DNA of 12,139 bases from the NCBI GenBank assembly GCA_964624875.1, contig CAZUZA010000041.1:1-12139 (forward strand). The letters are read 5' to 3'. This document shows positions 6,885 to 12,139 of the stretch, in pieces. Each line of letters begins with the position of its first letter. Positions within the stretch are counted from its first letter, which is position 1. Source of the stretch: Atopostipes sp964624875 (GTDB lineage: Bacteria; Bacillota; Bacilli; Lactobacillales; Carnobacteriaceae_A). Both the position numbers and the translations under genes were made by a program. Under the pieces are notes generated by a model that ran no database searches, was not told the origin of the DNA, and saw only the letters and a list, made by a program, of their open reading frames with translations.

Positions 6885-6920
6885 AAAAAGCAGCATCCCA
6901 TTAAAAGGATACTGCTTTTT
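6885..6920 (-). terminator. Intrinsic terminator of the hit-yhaH transcript
   Basis: AAAAAGCAG (6885-6893) pairs with CTGCTTTTT (6912-6920). ATCC (6895-6898) pairs with GGAT (6907-6910) across one C-A mismatch, leaving an 8-nt loop. Read on the minus strand it ends in a run of T (complement of 6884-6889). It lies 9 bp beyond the yhaH stop. The plus strand also ends in five T, so it may work both ways. Confidence 0.85.
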
Positions 6921-6928
6921 AAATATCT

Positions 6929-7315
6929 TTAGTTGTTATCGGTTTGATCCATCGTAACCGATTCGTTTTTCATATTGATACGCATGTTCATCGCTTTAAC
7001 TTCATTATTAATATCTGCAACCCCATCATTGATACGACGTGTGTACACTTGGGCTTCAGTTTGGAAGCCTTCAACAATTTCCATCACTTCTGGAACCAGA
7101 TTGACTTGAATTTTAGCGACTTCAGTCTTCAACTGATTCACGGCAAATTGCACATTCCCAGCTTTCGTCTGAACATCTTCGACATTATTCTTCGTCGTGT
7201 TCACAAAGTCTTTCACAAACTGTTGATTTTCTTGACCTGTACGAGGTGTTCTTAATAGAACGTAGCCACCACTAATAGCAGCTCCCCCAAGGGCACCGAT
7301 TAAAAAGCTAAACAT
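6929..7315 (-). CDS. yhaH: YtxH-like membrane protein, YhaH
   Basis: This 128-residue protein has one N-terminal membrane segment, residues about 4-22 (FLIGALGGAAISGGYVLL). It is followed by the R-T-P-R-T-G turn typical of YtxH-like proteins (usually LLxPxSG). A long polar helix (about 30-112) without catalytic motifs follows, and probably faces the cytoplasm or wall as a coiled coil. B. subtilis YhaH (about 118 residues) sits beside hit and prsA in the same way. Its function is not established, though YtxH-domain proteins are often stress-linked. I chose the start at 7315 because GGAGGAAG lies just upstream on the minus strand, inside the end of hit. A longer reading to 7360 would add 15 residues overlapping hit. 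One base separates the hit stop from this ATG, so the two genes are cotranscribed. Confidence 0.85.
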   Translation of the reverse strand: MFSFLIGALGGAAISGGYVLLRTPRTGQENQQFVKDFVNTTKNNVEDVQTKAGNVQFAVNQLKTEVAKIQVNLVPEVMEIVEGFQTEAQVYTRRINDGVADINNEVKAMNMRINMKNESVTMDQTDNN

Positions 7316-7316
7316 A

Positions 7317-7742
7317 TTAAGCTTCCTCCACTTCTTTGGAAATCTTATTTTGTAAGTCATCTAGCATCTCGTCCGAAAACTCATTCGGCGTCCACTTCAA
7401 GCCAAAGTTATCGTCATCAGCATAACGTGGCAATAAATGAATATGACTATGGAAAACCGTTTGGGATGCCACTTCTTCGTTATTGATTAACACATTCAAG
7501 CCTTTAACTTCCGGATGGAAATCACGCAATGCGCGCGCCACTTTTGGCACCGACACAAAAACTTGTTGGGCTAACTCTTCATCATAATCATAAATGTTTC
7601 GAACGTGCTTCTTAGGAATTAATAGGGTATGACCAGGCGTTACTTGCGATTGATCTAAAATCGCAAACACATGCTCATCTTCATAAACTTTTCGAGAAGG
7701 GATATCGGCATCACGAATCATACAAAAAATACAATCTGACAT
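7317..7742 (-). CDS. hit: HIT-family nucleotide hydrolase
   Basis: This 141-residue histidine-triad protein resembles Hit of B. subtilis (145). The N-terminal C4-x-x-C7 pair, with H46 and H98 nearby, fits the zinc-binding branch of the family. The core has the ILDQSQVTPGHTLLIPKKH stretch (28-46) that positions the nucleotide. The active triad is H98-S-H100-I-H102 (VFHSHIHLLPR), with H100 expected to be the nucleophile. Family members hydrolyse AMP-linked phosphoramidates or dinucleoside polyphosphates in the cytosol; the precise substrate here is unknown. The conserved Gly-Gln before the triad reads Ser-Gln (93-96 ASQT), a mild departure. On the minus strand AAGAGG precedes the ATG by a suitable distance. 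It is the first gene of a two-gene unit with yhaH. No convincing -35/-10 pair was found upstream. Confidence 0.93.
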   Translation of the reverse strand: MSDCIFCMIRDADIPSRKVYEDEHVFAILDQSQVTPGHTLLIPKKHVRNIYDYDEELAQQVFVSVPKVARALRDFHPEVKGLNVLINNEEVASQTVFHSHIHLLPRYADDDNFGLKWTPNEFSDEMLDDLQNKISKEVEEA

Positions 7743-7856
7743 ACTATCGGCCTCTTTCTAGTAATTAGTTAACTATATTTTAGCACGAAGCAGCCTTATT
7801 TAAAAACAGAAGCCCTGTTCCAATCAAAAGGTGCAATCGCCAAGTCATTTTCACTA

Positions 7857-7885
7857 TTTACGAATGGCTTATTTTGGAGTACCAT
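7857..7885 (+). promoter_or_regulatory. Possible promoter of the DUF59 gene
   Basis: TTTACG (7857-7862, 4 of 6) and TACCAT (7880-7885, 4 of 6) are separated by 17 bp, with transcription expected near 7892, ahead of the strong ribosome binding site at 7916-7924. Both boxes are weak, and this is simply the best-spaced pair I could find in the 188-bp gap between hit and this gene. Confidence 0.35.
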
Positions 7886-7930
7886 AACGGTATGAGAAAC
7901 ACGTAACAAACTTCTAAGGAGGAGAGTACA

Positions 7931-8263
7931 ATGAACGTCATTCATAAAATAGATAGTTTATCTCCCGTTGAACAACATGTATTTGAGCAAGTTGAAACCG
8001 TCATAGATCCTGAATTAGGAATTGATATCGTCAATTTAGGTCTCGTTTATGATATCGAAGTCAACGAAGACATGCATGCCGTCGTGACGATGACCCTCAC
8101 AACAATGGGTTGCCCACTTTACGACACGATTCATAGCGACATCAACAATGCCGTTAGTCAAGTCGAAGAAATCAAAACAATCGAAGTCAACCTCATTTGG
8201 TATCCAGCCTGGAACCCAAGCAGCATGACGCGTTACGCGCGCATCGCATTAGGTATGGCCTAA
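7931..8263 (+). CDS. MIP18/DUF59 family protein (SufT/PaaD-like, YitW type)
   Basis: This 110-residue single-domain protein has the hallmark V-x-D26-P-E28-L-G-I-D-I-V-N-L-G-L-V-Y motif (24-40) and the conserved cysteine C61 in TTMGCPL. B. subtilis YitW is a similar size. The family is linked to iron-sulfur cluster assembly or maturation of Fe-S proteins (SufT, Cia2/MIP18), and the PaaD branch belongs to phenylacetate degradation. No paa genes are nearby, so the Fe-S role is more likely. The C-terminal part (about 92-110) with W-Y-P-A-W-N-P-S is also typical. AAGGAGGAG (7916-7924) is an excellent ribosome binding site. It is monocistronic, convergent with the HD gene, and ends in a shared terminator. 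In B. subtilis hit and ecsA are neighbours, so this gene and the next are extra here. Confidence 0.9.
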   Translation: MNVIHKIDSLSPVEQHVFEQVETVIDPELGIDIVNLGLVYDIEVNEDMHAVVTMTLTTMGCPLYDTIHSDINNAVSQVEEIKTIEVNLIWYPAWNPSSMTRYARIALGMA

Positions 8264-8267
8264 AAGA

Positions 8268-8300
8268 AAAAGAGTCGTCCCTAAAAAGGACGGCTCTTTT
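8268..8300. terminator. Bidirectional terminator between DUF59 and HD genes
   Basis: AAAAGAGTCGTCC (8268-8280) pairs with GGACGGCTCTTTT (8288-8300) over 13 bp with a single T-G wobble and a 7-nt loop. The A-rich left arm and T-rich right arm make it work on both strands. It lies 4 bp after one stop and 4 bp before the other. Confidence 0.92.
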
Positions 8301-8304
8301 CATG

Positions 8305-8943
8305 TTATTCATCTATTTCATTGTATAACTGTTCCAAATACTCACGCATAAAACGCGTACGTTTCAACGCTTCCGTCGTGCCGGCAACCGTGTTCATTGA
8401 ATCTTCCAATAGCAACAACTTCTCGTAAAAATGGTTTATGACACTGGAACCTTCACGATAAGACGCTTCGGTTAAATCCTCAAAAGCTCGTGGTCGGGAG
8501 TCATCATATAACGGCTCACCTTTGTGGCCACCGTAATAAAAAGCACGCGCAATCCCGATTGCTCCAAGCGCATCCAAACGATCCGCATCTTGGACAATTT
8601 GACCCAAAGCACTTAACTCATATTTTCTTTCTAAGTTTTTGGAATACGATAAATTTTGAATAATATCTAAAATCTCATTTACTTCTGCTGTTGTTGCGCC
8701 ACTTTCAGATAAAATAGCCGCTACATCATCAGCCGATTTTCGCTGCGAAGCATCCACCTTGTCGTCGATCGTGTCATGCAACCAGACTGCCGTGCGAACA
8801 ACTGCCAGCTCCTCATCAGCCAAATCGTCTGGGCTAATTCTCAAAGCATTTTGCTCCACGCGCAAAGTATGGCGCCAGTCGTGGCCGGTCGCGTCACTTT
8901 CAAGCACACCTTTCGCAAATTCAAAAATCATTTCCAAGTCCAT
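8305..8943 (-). CDS. HD-domain phosphohydrolase, YpgQ/YedJ-like
   Basis: This 212-residue soluble protein resembles B. subtilis YpgQ (about 205) and E. coli YedJ. The HD-site residues are H21 and H25 (GHDWRHTLRV), the H56-D57 doublet (VWLHDTIDD) and D124 within QDADRLDALGAIGIAR (118-133), a signature of this subfamily. The short GGHKGEPLYDD segment (138-148) is also typical. YpgQ has been reported as a Mn-dependent pyrophosphohydrolase acting on (d)NTPs, so this enzyme may clean up or tune nucleotide pools; the substrate here is inferred. The start is supported by GAGGTGAG (complement of 8947-8954) four bases before ATG. It has its own extended -10 promoter and is divergent from ecsA. All expected metal ligands are present. 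Confidence 0.88.
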   Translation of the reverse strand: MDLEMIFEFAKGVLESDATGHDWRHTLRVEQNALRISPDDLADEELAVVRTAVWLHDTIDDKVDASQRKSADDVAAILSESGATTAEVNEILDIIQNLSYSKNLERKYELSALGQIVQDADRLDALGAIGIARAFYYGGHKGEPLYDDSRPRAFEDLTEASYREGSSVINHFYEKLLLLEDSMNTVAGTTEALKRTRFMREYLEQLYNEIDE

Positions 8944-8963
8944 TTGCTCACCTCGTTTTTAAA

Positions 8964-8992
8964 ATTATACCATTTTAAATCACCCTGGTGAA
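8964..8992 (-). promoter_or_regulatory. Predicted sigma-A promoter of the HD gene
   Basis: On the minus strand, TTCACC (8992-8987, 4 of 6) is followed by a 17-bp spacer and a perfect TATAAT (8969-8964), preceded by TGG, an extended -10. The distance to the ribosome binding site (8954-8947) gives a very short leader. Confidence 0.75.
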
Positions 8993-9017
8993 ATGCAACC
9001 TCTTGAAAAAATCACCC
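8977..9017. promoter_or_regulatory. Possible operator over the HD-gene -35
   Basis: TCACC-CT-GGTGA (8980-8991) is a short palindrome covering the -35 of the minus-strand promoter. Its left part, AAATCACCC (8977-8985), recurs at 9009-9017, exactly 32 bp away, about three helical turns. This spacing fits a protein binding two sites on one face, but the sites are short and could be chance. Confidence 0.3.
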
Positions 9018-9076
9018 CATTTGAATTCCTTAAGAATTGCCACGAAAAATGCAGAGAGACCTTGATTAAATACTGT

Positions 9077-9105
9077 TTGAGAAATCATCACGAATATTGT
9101 ATGAT
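9077..9105 (+). promoter_or_regulatory. Predicted sigma-A promoter of ecsAB
   Basis: TTGAGA (9077-9082, 5 of 6) and TATGAT (9100-9105, 5 of 6) are separated by exactly 17 bp. Transcription would begin near 9112, giving a leader of about 120 nt before ecsA. A second TATGAT (9177-9182), within the repeated GTATGATAAA word, lacks a good -35 and is a weaker alternative. Confidence 0.65.
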
Positions 9106-9118
9106 AAATGTCTTGTGC

Positions 9119-9141
9119 AATGAATGAACAGTCAATTCATT
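9119..9141. promoter_or_regulatory. 23-bp imperfect palindrome, candidate operator of ecsAB
   Basis: Centred on A9130, the 11-bp arms (9119-9129 and 9131-9141) match at 9 of 11 positions. The outer blocks are AATGAAT and ATTCATT, and the inner block is ACAGT. It begins about 7 bp past the predicted transcription start, where a repressor would block RNA polymerase. AATGAAC (9123-9129) has a further inverted match, GTTCATT, at 9152-9158. Size and layout are like operators of TetR-type repressors, but no such gene is in the window. Confidence 0.5.
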
Positions 9142-9231
9142 TTCATAGTTAGTTCATTACTCATTTCGAGAATAGGTATGATAAAATAAAAAGACAGTTA
9201 GGAATAAAAAAGAAAGTAGGGTCAACCAAAA

Positions 9232-9978
9232 ATGAGTTTAAAAGTAAGTCAATTAACCGGTGGGTATACACGCACACCAGTCATACAAGATATTTCCTTT
9301 GAAGTCGGCGACGGCGAAATCGTCGGATTAATCGGCTTGAATGGAGCAGGAAAAAGTACCACCATTAAACACATAATGGGTTTAATGACCCCTTTTTCAG
9401 GCGCGATTGAAGTGGATAATTTAACCTTAAAAGCTGATCCCATTGCCTATCGCAAGAAAATTGCCTTTATTCCAGAAACACCAATGGTTTATCGTAACTT
9501 AACACTAAAAGAACATTTAGAAATTACAGCCATGGCCTATGATATCCCATATGAGACGGTCATTAAACGTGCGAACCCTTTATTGGAATTGTTTCGCTTA
9601 GACCAGCGAATGAATTGGTTCCCAAGTGACTTTTCAAAAGGGATGATGCAAAAGGTCATGATTATTGTCGCACTGGTTACGAATCCAGACTTAATGGTCG
9701 TCGATGAGCCGTTTATTGGTTTAGACCCCATCGCGATTTGGGACTTCGAACAACTCTTGCTTGAACGAAAAGCGATGGGGAATTCGATTTTAATGAGTAC
9801 CCACGTTTTACGTAATGCTGAAAACATTTGCGATTCTTTCGTGATTTTACACGATGGTGTCGTTCATGCGAAAGGAACAGTTTCCGAACTGGCCGAACAA
9901 TTTAATATGCCCAATGCAGATTTAGAAGAAATCTATCGTCATGTGGCTTTGGAAGAGGGCTTCTACCATGACGCTTGA
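9232..9978 (+). CDS. ecsA: ABC transporter ATP-binding protein EcsA
   Basis: This 248-residue ATPase matches EcsA (247 in B. subtilis). Walker A is G35-LNGAGKST43. The Q-loop region reads IAFIPETP (78-84), with Pro-Glu where many ABC ATPases have Gln. The signature is F134-S-K-G-M, replacing LSGGQ. Walker B is LMVVDEP (154-160), followed by GLDP and switch histidine H191. The odd Q-loop and signature are family traits as I recall them from EcsA, not signs of decay. EcsA pairs with membrane protein EcsB. In B. subtilis loss of EcsAB impairs secretion, competence and RasP-dependent intramembrane proteolysis, and in Enterococcus EcsAB exports Eep-processed peptide pheromones. The ribosome binding site AAAGTAGG (9213-9220) is 11 nt before ATG, rather distant, so translation may be moderate. 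Its end overlaps ecsB by 11 nt. Confidence 0.93.
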   Translation: MSLKVSQLTGGYTRTPVIQDISFEVGDGEIVGLIGLNGAGKSTTIKHIMGLMTPFSGAIEVDNLTLKADPIAYRKKIAFIPETPMVYRNLTLKEHLEITAMAYDIPYETVIKRANPLLELFRLDQRMNWFPSDFSKGMMQKVMIIVALVTNPDLMVVDEPFIGLDPIAIWDFEQLLLERKAMGNSILMSTHVLRNAENICDSFVILHDGVVHAKGTVSELAEQFNMPNADLEEIYRHVALEEGFYHDA

Positions 9979-11188
9979 GCAATTATTTAAAAAACGACGC
10001 AACCAATACTTAAAAGCCTTAACCAAATACGCCAAAATTATTGTGAATGATCACTTCATTCTGTTGTTCTTTATTTTGAGTGGTGCTGGTGGTTTTGCGT
10101 ATTCAGAATACTTAAACACGGTCACACCGGGTATGATCGAACCACGTTTGTTAGTGGGCTTTTTATACTTTATCTTAACGGCTACGAGTAGTGTGCGTTT
10201 ATTATTAGAACCCGCTGACCAGATTTTTTTATTACCGAAAGAACAAGGCTATCGAAAAATATTCAAACAGTCGGTTGTCCAAAGTTTTCTCACCTCATTA
10301 GTATCATTAGCTATGCTGGCTGTTATCACGTTTCCTATATTTGTGACGACACTTGGTGTAGAGATAATCGATATGGGCTTTGTTTTTGTGACCTTAGTGA
10401 GTTTGAAAAGTTGGTCACTCATTCAACATATTCAACCGTTTTTTGAATTAGATGAAGACAAACAACAAACACAAGGCTGGCTATTACACGTCCTTAGAGG
10501 AATCGCACTTATTAGTTTACTATTCATAAATATTCGAATCACTTCTGTTGTTGTCGGCATCCTCTCGCTTTTATTTATATACCAATTTACTACGCAAACA
10601 CTGACGAATCATGTGCCCTTCAAATGGGACAAGATGATCGAAACGGAAGACAAAAGAATGCAGCGTCTGTATCGTTTCCTCAGTATGTTTGTGAACGTGC
10701 CGAACATACAGACCGACATTAAACGTCTCGTTTGGCTGGATAAAGCACTCACTTGGCTCAGCTATAAACAACCCAACGCAGCCTACTTCTACGTACTGCG
10801 TTTAGTCGCAAGAAATACAGAATACAGTCTGTTAATTATTCGCGCTATTTTAGTTGGCGCAGTCTTACTTATGGTGACGAAATCAATGGTCATTTCCACA
10901 CTCTTAATCATTTTATTCTTATATATTATTGGGTTTCAGTTGTTGCCTTTGGTGCCGGAGATGGAAAGAGTGGCACAATTTCAGATGTATCCTATCATGC
11001 CTGAGGTCAAATCCAAGGCCGTTTTCCAATTAGTCTTCCAAATTTTATTTATTGCAAATGTTTTTTTAGCGCTCGCTTCAGTCGTCAGTTTAGGCTGGGG
11101 GAGTTTTGGAATCCTATTAATTGGCCTTTTATTCGCATATATTTTTAGTTTTGTCTATGCGCCTCGAAGATTGAGAAGCAAAAAATAA
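9968..11188 (+). CDS. ecsB: ABC transporter permease EcsB
   Basis: This 406-residue polytopic membrane protein is almost the same length as B. subtilis EcsB (408). Hydrophobic segments lie at about 30-45, 60-80, 105-129, 134-150, 175-189, 191-208, 286-304, 306-326, 353-373 and 377-397. A large cytoplasmic loop sits between about 210 and 285, and the two ends are basic (LFKKRRN and PRRLRSKK). The N-terminal motif M-T-L-x-x-L-F-K-K-R is typical of EcsB. I chose ATG 9968 because GGAAGAGGG (9951-9959) sits 8 nt upstream and the resulting N-terminus fits the family. A reading from 9941 would add nine residues and lacks a good site. It overlaps ecsA by 11 nt, so the subunits are made together. No ecsC-like gene follows. 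Confidence 0.9.
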   Translation: MTLEQLFKKRRNQYLKALTKYAKIIVNDHFILLFFILSGAGGFAYSEYLNTVTPGMIEPRLLVGFLYFILTATSSVRLLLEPADQIFLLPKEQGYRKIFKQSVVQSFLTSLVSLAMLAVITFPIFVTTLGVEIIDMGFVFVTLVSLKSWSLIQHIQPFFELDEDKQQTQGWLLHVLRGIALISLLFINIRITSVVVGILSLLFIYQFTTQTLTNHVPFKWDKMIETEDKRMQRLYRFLSMFVNVPNIQTDIKRLVWLDKALTWLSYKQPNAAYFYVLRLVARNTEYSLLIIRAILVGAVLLMVTKSMVISTLLIILFLYIIGFQLLPLVPEMERVAQFQMYPIMPEVKSKAVFQLVFQILFIANVFLALASVVSLGWGSFGILLIGLLFAYIFSFVYAPRRLRSKK

Positions 11189-11209
11189 GCAAAAAGAACA
11201 TATAGTCGC

Positions 11210-11238
11210 TTGACGGCAACTCTTTTGGCTCTTAAAAT
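11210..11238 (+). promoter_or_regulatory. Predicted sigma-A promoter of the phosphotransferase gene
   Basis: TTGACG (11210-11215, 5 of 6) and TAAAAT (11233-11238, 5 of 6) are exactly 17 bp apart. Transcription would start near 11245, about 50 nt before the start codon. This indicates the gene can be expressed apart from ecsAB. No terminator is seen after ecsB, so read-through is also possible. Confidence 0.7.
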
Positions 11239-11296
11239 AAAGATTACAGAGTAAGATGGACGGCTTGTCAAAACTTTACAAGGGAATGAATTATTT

Positions 11297-12091
11297 ATGG
11301 AAATTGAAAAAGAATCGGGGTGGAACTTACACCCGATTGGCGGGGAAACCGGGAAAGCCTATATGGGCATTCGCGATCAGGAGAAAGTATTTTTGAAGAA
11401 AAACTCCTCCCCATTTTTAGCAGCCCTATCACTTAAAGGCATCACACCGAGGTTAATCTGGACGAAACGGACAGGCAACGGCGATGTTTTAACAGCACAA
11501 GAATGGTGCAACGGACGGACATTATCTTCGAGTGAAATGTCATCGAGTAAAATTGCCGAGATATTAGAGCTCGTGCATCGATCAGATCGCTTGAAACGAC
11601 TTTTAGAAAGAGTCGGTGGACAGACAATTAGTGCAGTCGATTTGCTGGCAGAGTACGAGACGGATTTAGCCATAGACTTGGAAAAACATCCTGTGCTCGA
11701 AGCCGCTTATCATTATTTATTACGAGAGCTTCCCTTAGGTTACACGGAAGCCGATATTCGTGTTTGTCATGGGGACATCTCAAGTGAGAATATGCTCCTA
11801 TCGGATGACGGCGAATTATTTATTGTGGATTGGGACACGGCTGTCTTGATGGATTACTTGTATGATATCGGTCAACTCTTCGCACGCTATATTCAAAAGT
11901 CAGACTGGTCACGATGGGCAGTGAAAAATGAGTTTCATTTTACAGAAAACGAGAAGAAGCGCATCAAGTGGTATACCTTTATTAATATGTTGCTAGATAT
12001 CAAATACGCACACGCAAAAACGCGCTATAACAAAATGAATGACATGATCCTAACGTTAAACGAATGGTTAGAAGACGAAGCTATTATTTAA
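11297..12091 (+). CDS. Choline kinase/APH-fold phosphotransferase (YtmP-like)
   Basis: This 264-residue protein kinase-like enzyme belongs to the aminoglycoside phosphotransferase/choline kinase fold. A glycine-rich loop GGETGKAY (15-22) is followed by the presumed ATP lysine at K34 or K35. The catalytic loop is V-C-H158-G-D160-I-S-S-E-N165, and the metal-binding motif is VD178-W-D180 (usually D-x-D). YGQLF-like IGQLF follows in the C-lobe. All key residues are present, so it should be active. Substrate is unknown: relatives include YtmP, LicA-type choline kinases and drug-modifying enzymes, and I see nothing that shows resistance. In Lactobacillales such a gene often follows ecsAB and precedes trmB, but the window ends too soon to check. 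AAGGGA (11280-11285) is a modest, distant ribosome binding site. It has its own promoter and terminator. Confidence 0.85.
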   Translation: MEIEKESGWNLHPIGGETGKAYMGIRDQEKVFLKKNSSPFLAALSLKGITPRLIWTKRTGNGDVLTAQEWCNGRTLSSSEMSSSKIAEILELVHRSDRLKRLLERVGGQTISAVDLLAEYETDLAIDLEKHPVLEAAYHYLLRELPLGYTEADIRVCHGDISSENMLLSDDGELFIVDWDTAVLMDYLYDIGQLFARYIQKSDWSRWAVKNEFHFTENEKKRIKWYTFINMLLDIKYAHAKTRYNKMNDMILTLNEWLEDEAII

Positions 12092-12105
12092 TAAAATAGA
12101 AGAGG

Positions 12106-12135
12106 AAAAGCATCAGCGAAAGCTGATGCTTTTTT
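12106..12135 (+). terminator. Intrinsic terminator of the phosphotransferase gene
   Basis: AAAAGCATCAGC (12106-12117) pairs perfectly over 12 bp with GCTGATGCTTTT (12122-12133) around a GAAA tetraloop, with six T at 12130-12135. It is a strong rho-independent terminator, and the A-rich left arm could allow activity on the other strand too. Confidence 0.95.
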
Positions 12136-12139
12136 CAAT

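Noticed and set aside
7316..7360. Longer N-terminus for the YtxH-like protein
   Set aside because: The extension overlaps hit and precedes a clear ribosome binding site. The family normally starts just before the membrane segment.
7743..7830. Promoter for hit-yhaH on the minus strand
   Set aside because: TAAAAT and TATAGT are present as -10-like words (complement of 7777-7782 and 7772-7777), but neither has an acceptable -35 at 16-18 bp.
9106..9231. Riboswitch or T-box in the ecsA leader
   Set aside because: I see no recognised aptamer, specifier or terminator/antiterminator pair. Only short inverted repeats are present.
9941..9967. Earlier start for EcsB
   Set aside because: It has no good ribosome binding site and adds residues not typical of EcsB. 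The ATG at 9968 has a well-spaced GGAAGAGGG.
11297..12091. Antibiotic-resistance aminoglycoside phosphotransferase
   Set aside because: The fold and catalytic motifs are shared by many kinases. Core chromosomal context next to ecsAB, with no mobile signals nearby, favours a housekeeping enzyme.

Overview
The window looks like core chromosome of a low-GC Gram-positive bacterium (Bacillota), most likely order Lactobacillales. The reasons are AT-rich DNA, strong AGGAGG-type ribosome binding sites, sigma-A-like promoters (some with an extended -10), and a gene set that mirrors the Bacillus subtilis yhaO-yhaN-yhaM / prsA / yhaH-hit / ecsA-ecsB neighbourhood. Family or genus cannot be fixed from the sequence alone. 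All twelve genes appear intact, and there is no rRNA, tRNA, CRISPR array, prophage or full insertion sequence.

Layout. (1) Positions 88-5476, plus strand: a YheA/YlbF-family protein, a hairpin, then a tight cluster of a YhaO/SbcD-like nuclease, a YhaN/SbcC-like ATPase and the YhaM 3'-5' exonuclease (15-nt gap, then 8-nt overlap). This is a nucleic-acid processing unit. (2) 5477-6644, plus strand: an AT-rich control region with an inverted repeat and a perfect 16-bp tandem repeat, then the lipoprotein foldase PrsA with a very acidic tail, then a clear terminator. (3) 6645-6928: a non-coding stretch holding a compact 154-bp element with in-register two-part inverted ends, flanked by TA. It resembles a miniature inverted-repeat element. 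(4) 6929-7742, minus strand: HIT hydrolase followed by a YtxH-like membrane protein (YhaH), with a terminator. (5) 7931-8943: a MIP18/DUF59 protein (plus) convergent with a YpgQ-like HD phosphohydrolase (minus), sharing one bidirectional terminator. (6) 8944-9231: a divergent control region with a promoter for each side and a 23-bp imperfect palindrome in the likely ecsA leader. (7) 9232-11188: the ABC transporter pair EcsA-EcsB (11-nt overlap). (8) 11189-12139: a promoter, a choline-kinase/APH-like phosphotransferase and a strong terminator.

How the genes work together. Two themes stand out: DNA/RNA end processing (YhaO, YhaN, YhaM), and export or envelope quality control (PrsA folds secreted proteins; EcsAB supports secretion, intramembrane proteolysis and pheromone export in relatives). 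HIT, DUF59 and YpgQ-like proteins are housekeeping (nucleotide clean-up, Fe-S assembly).

I do not see a new multi-gene system. The least explained DNA is the 154-bp element after prsA. Next come the duplicated -10-like repeat before prsA and the palindrome before ecsA.
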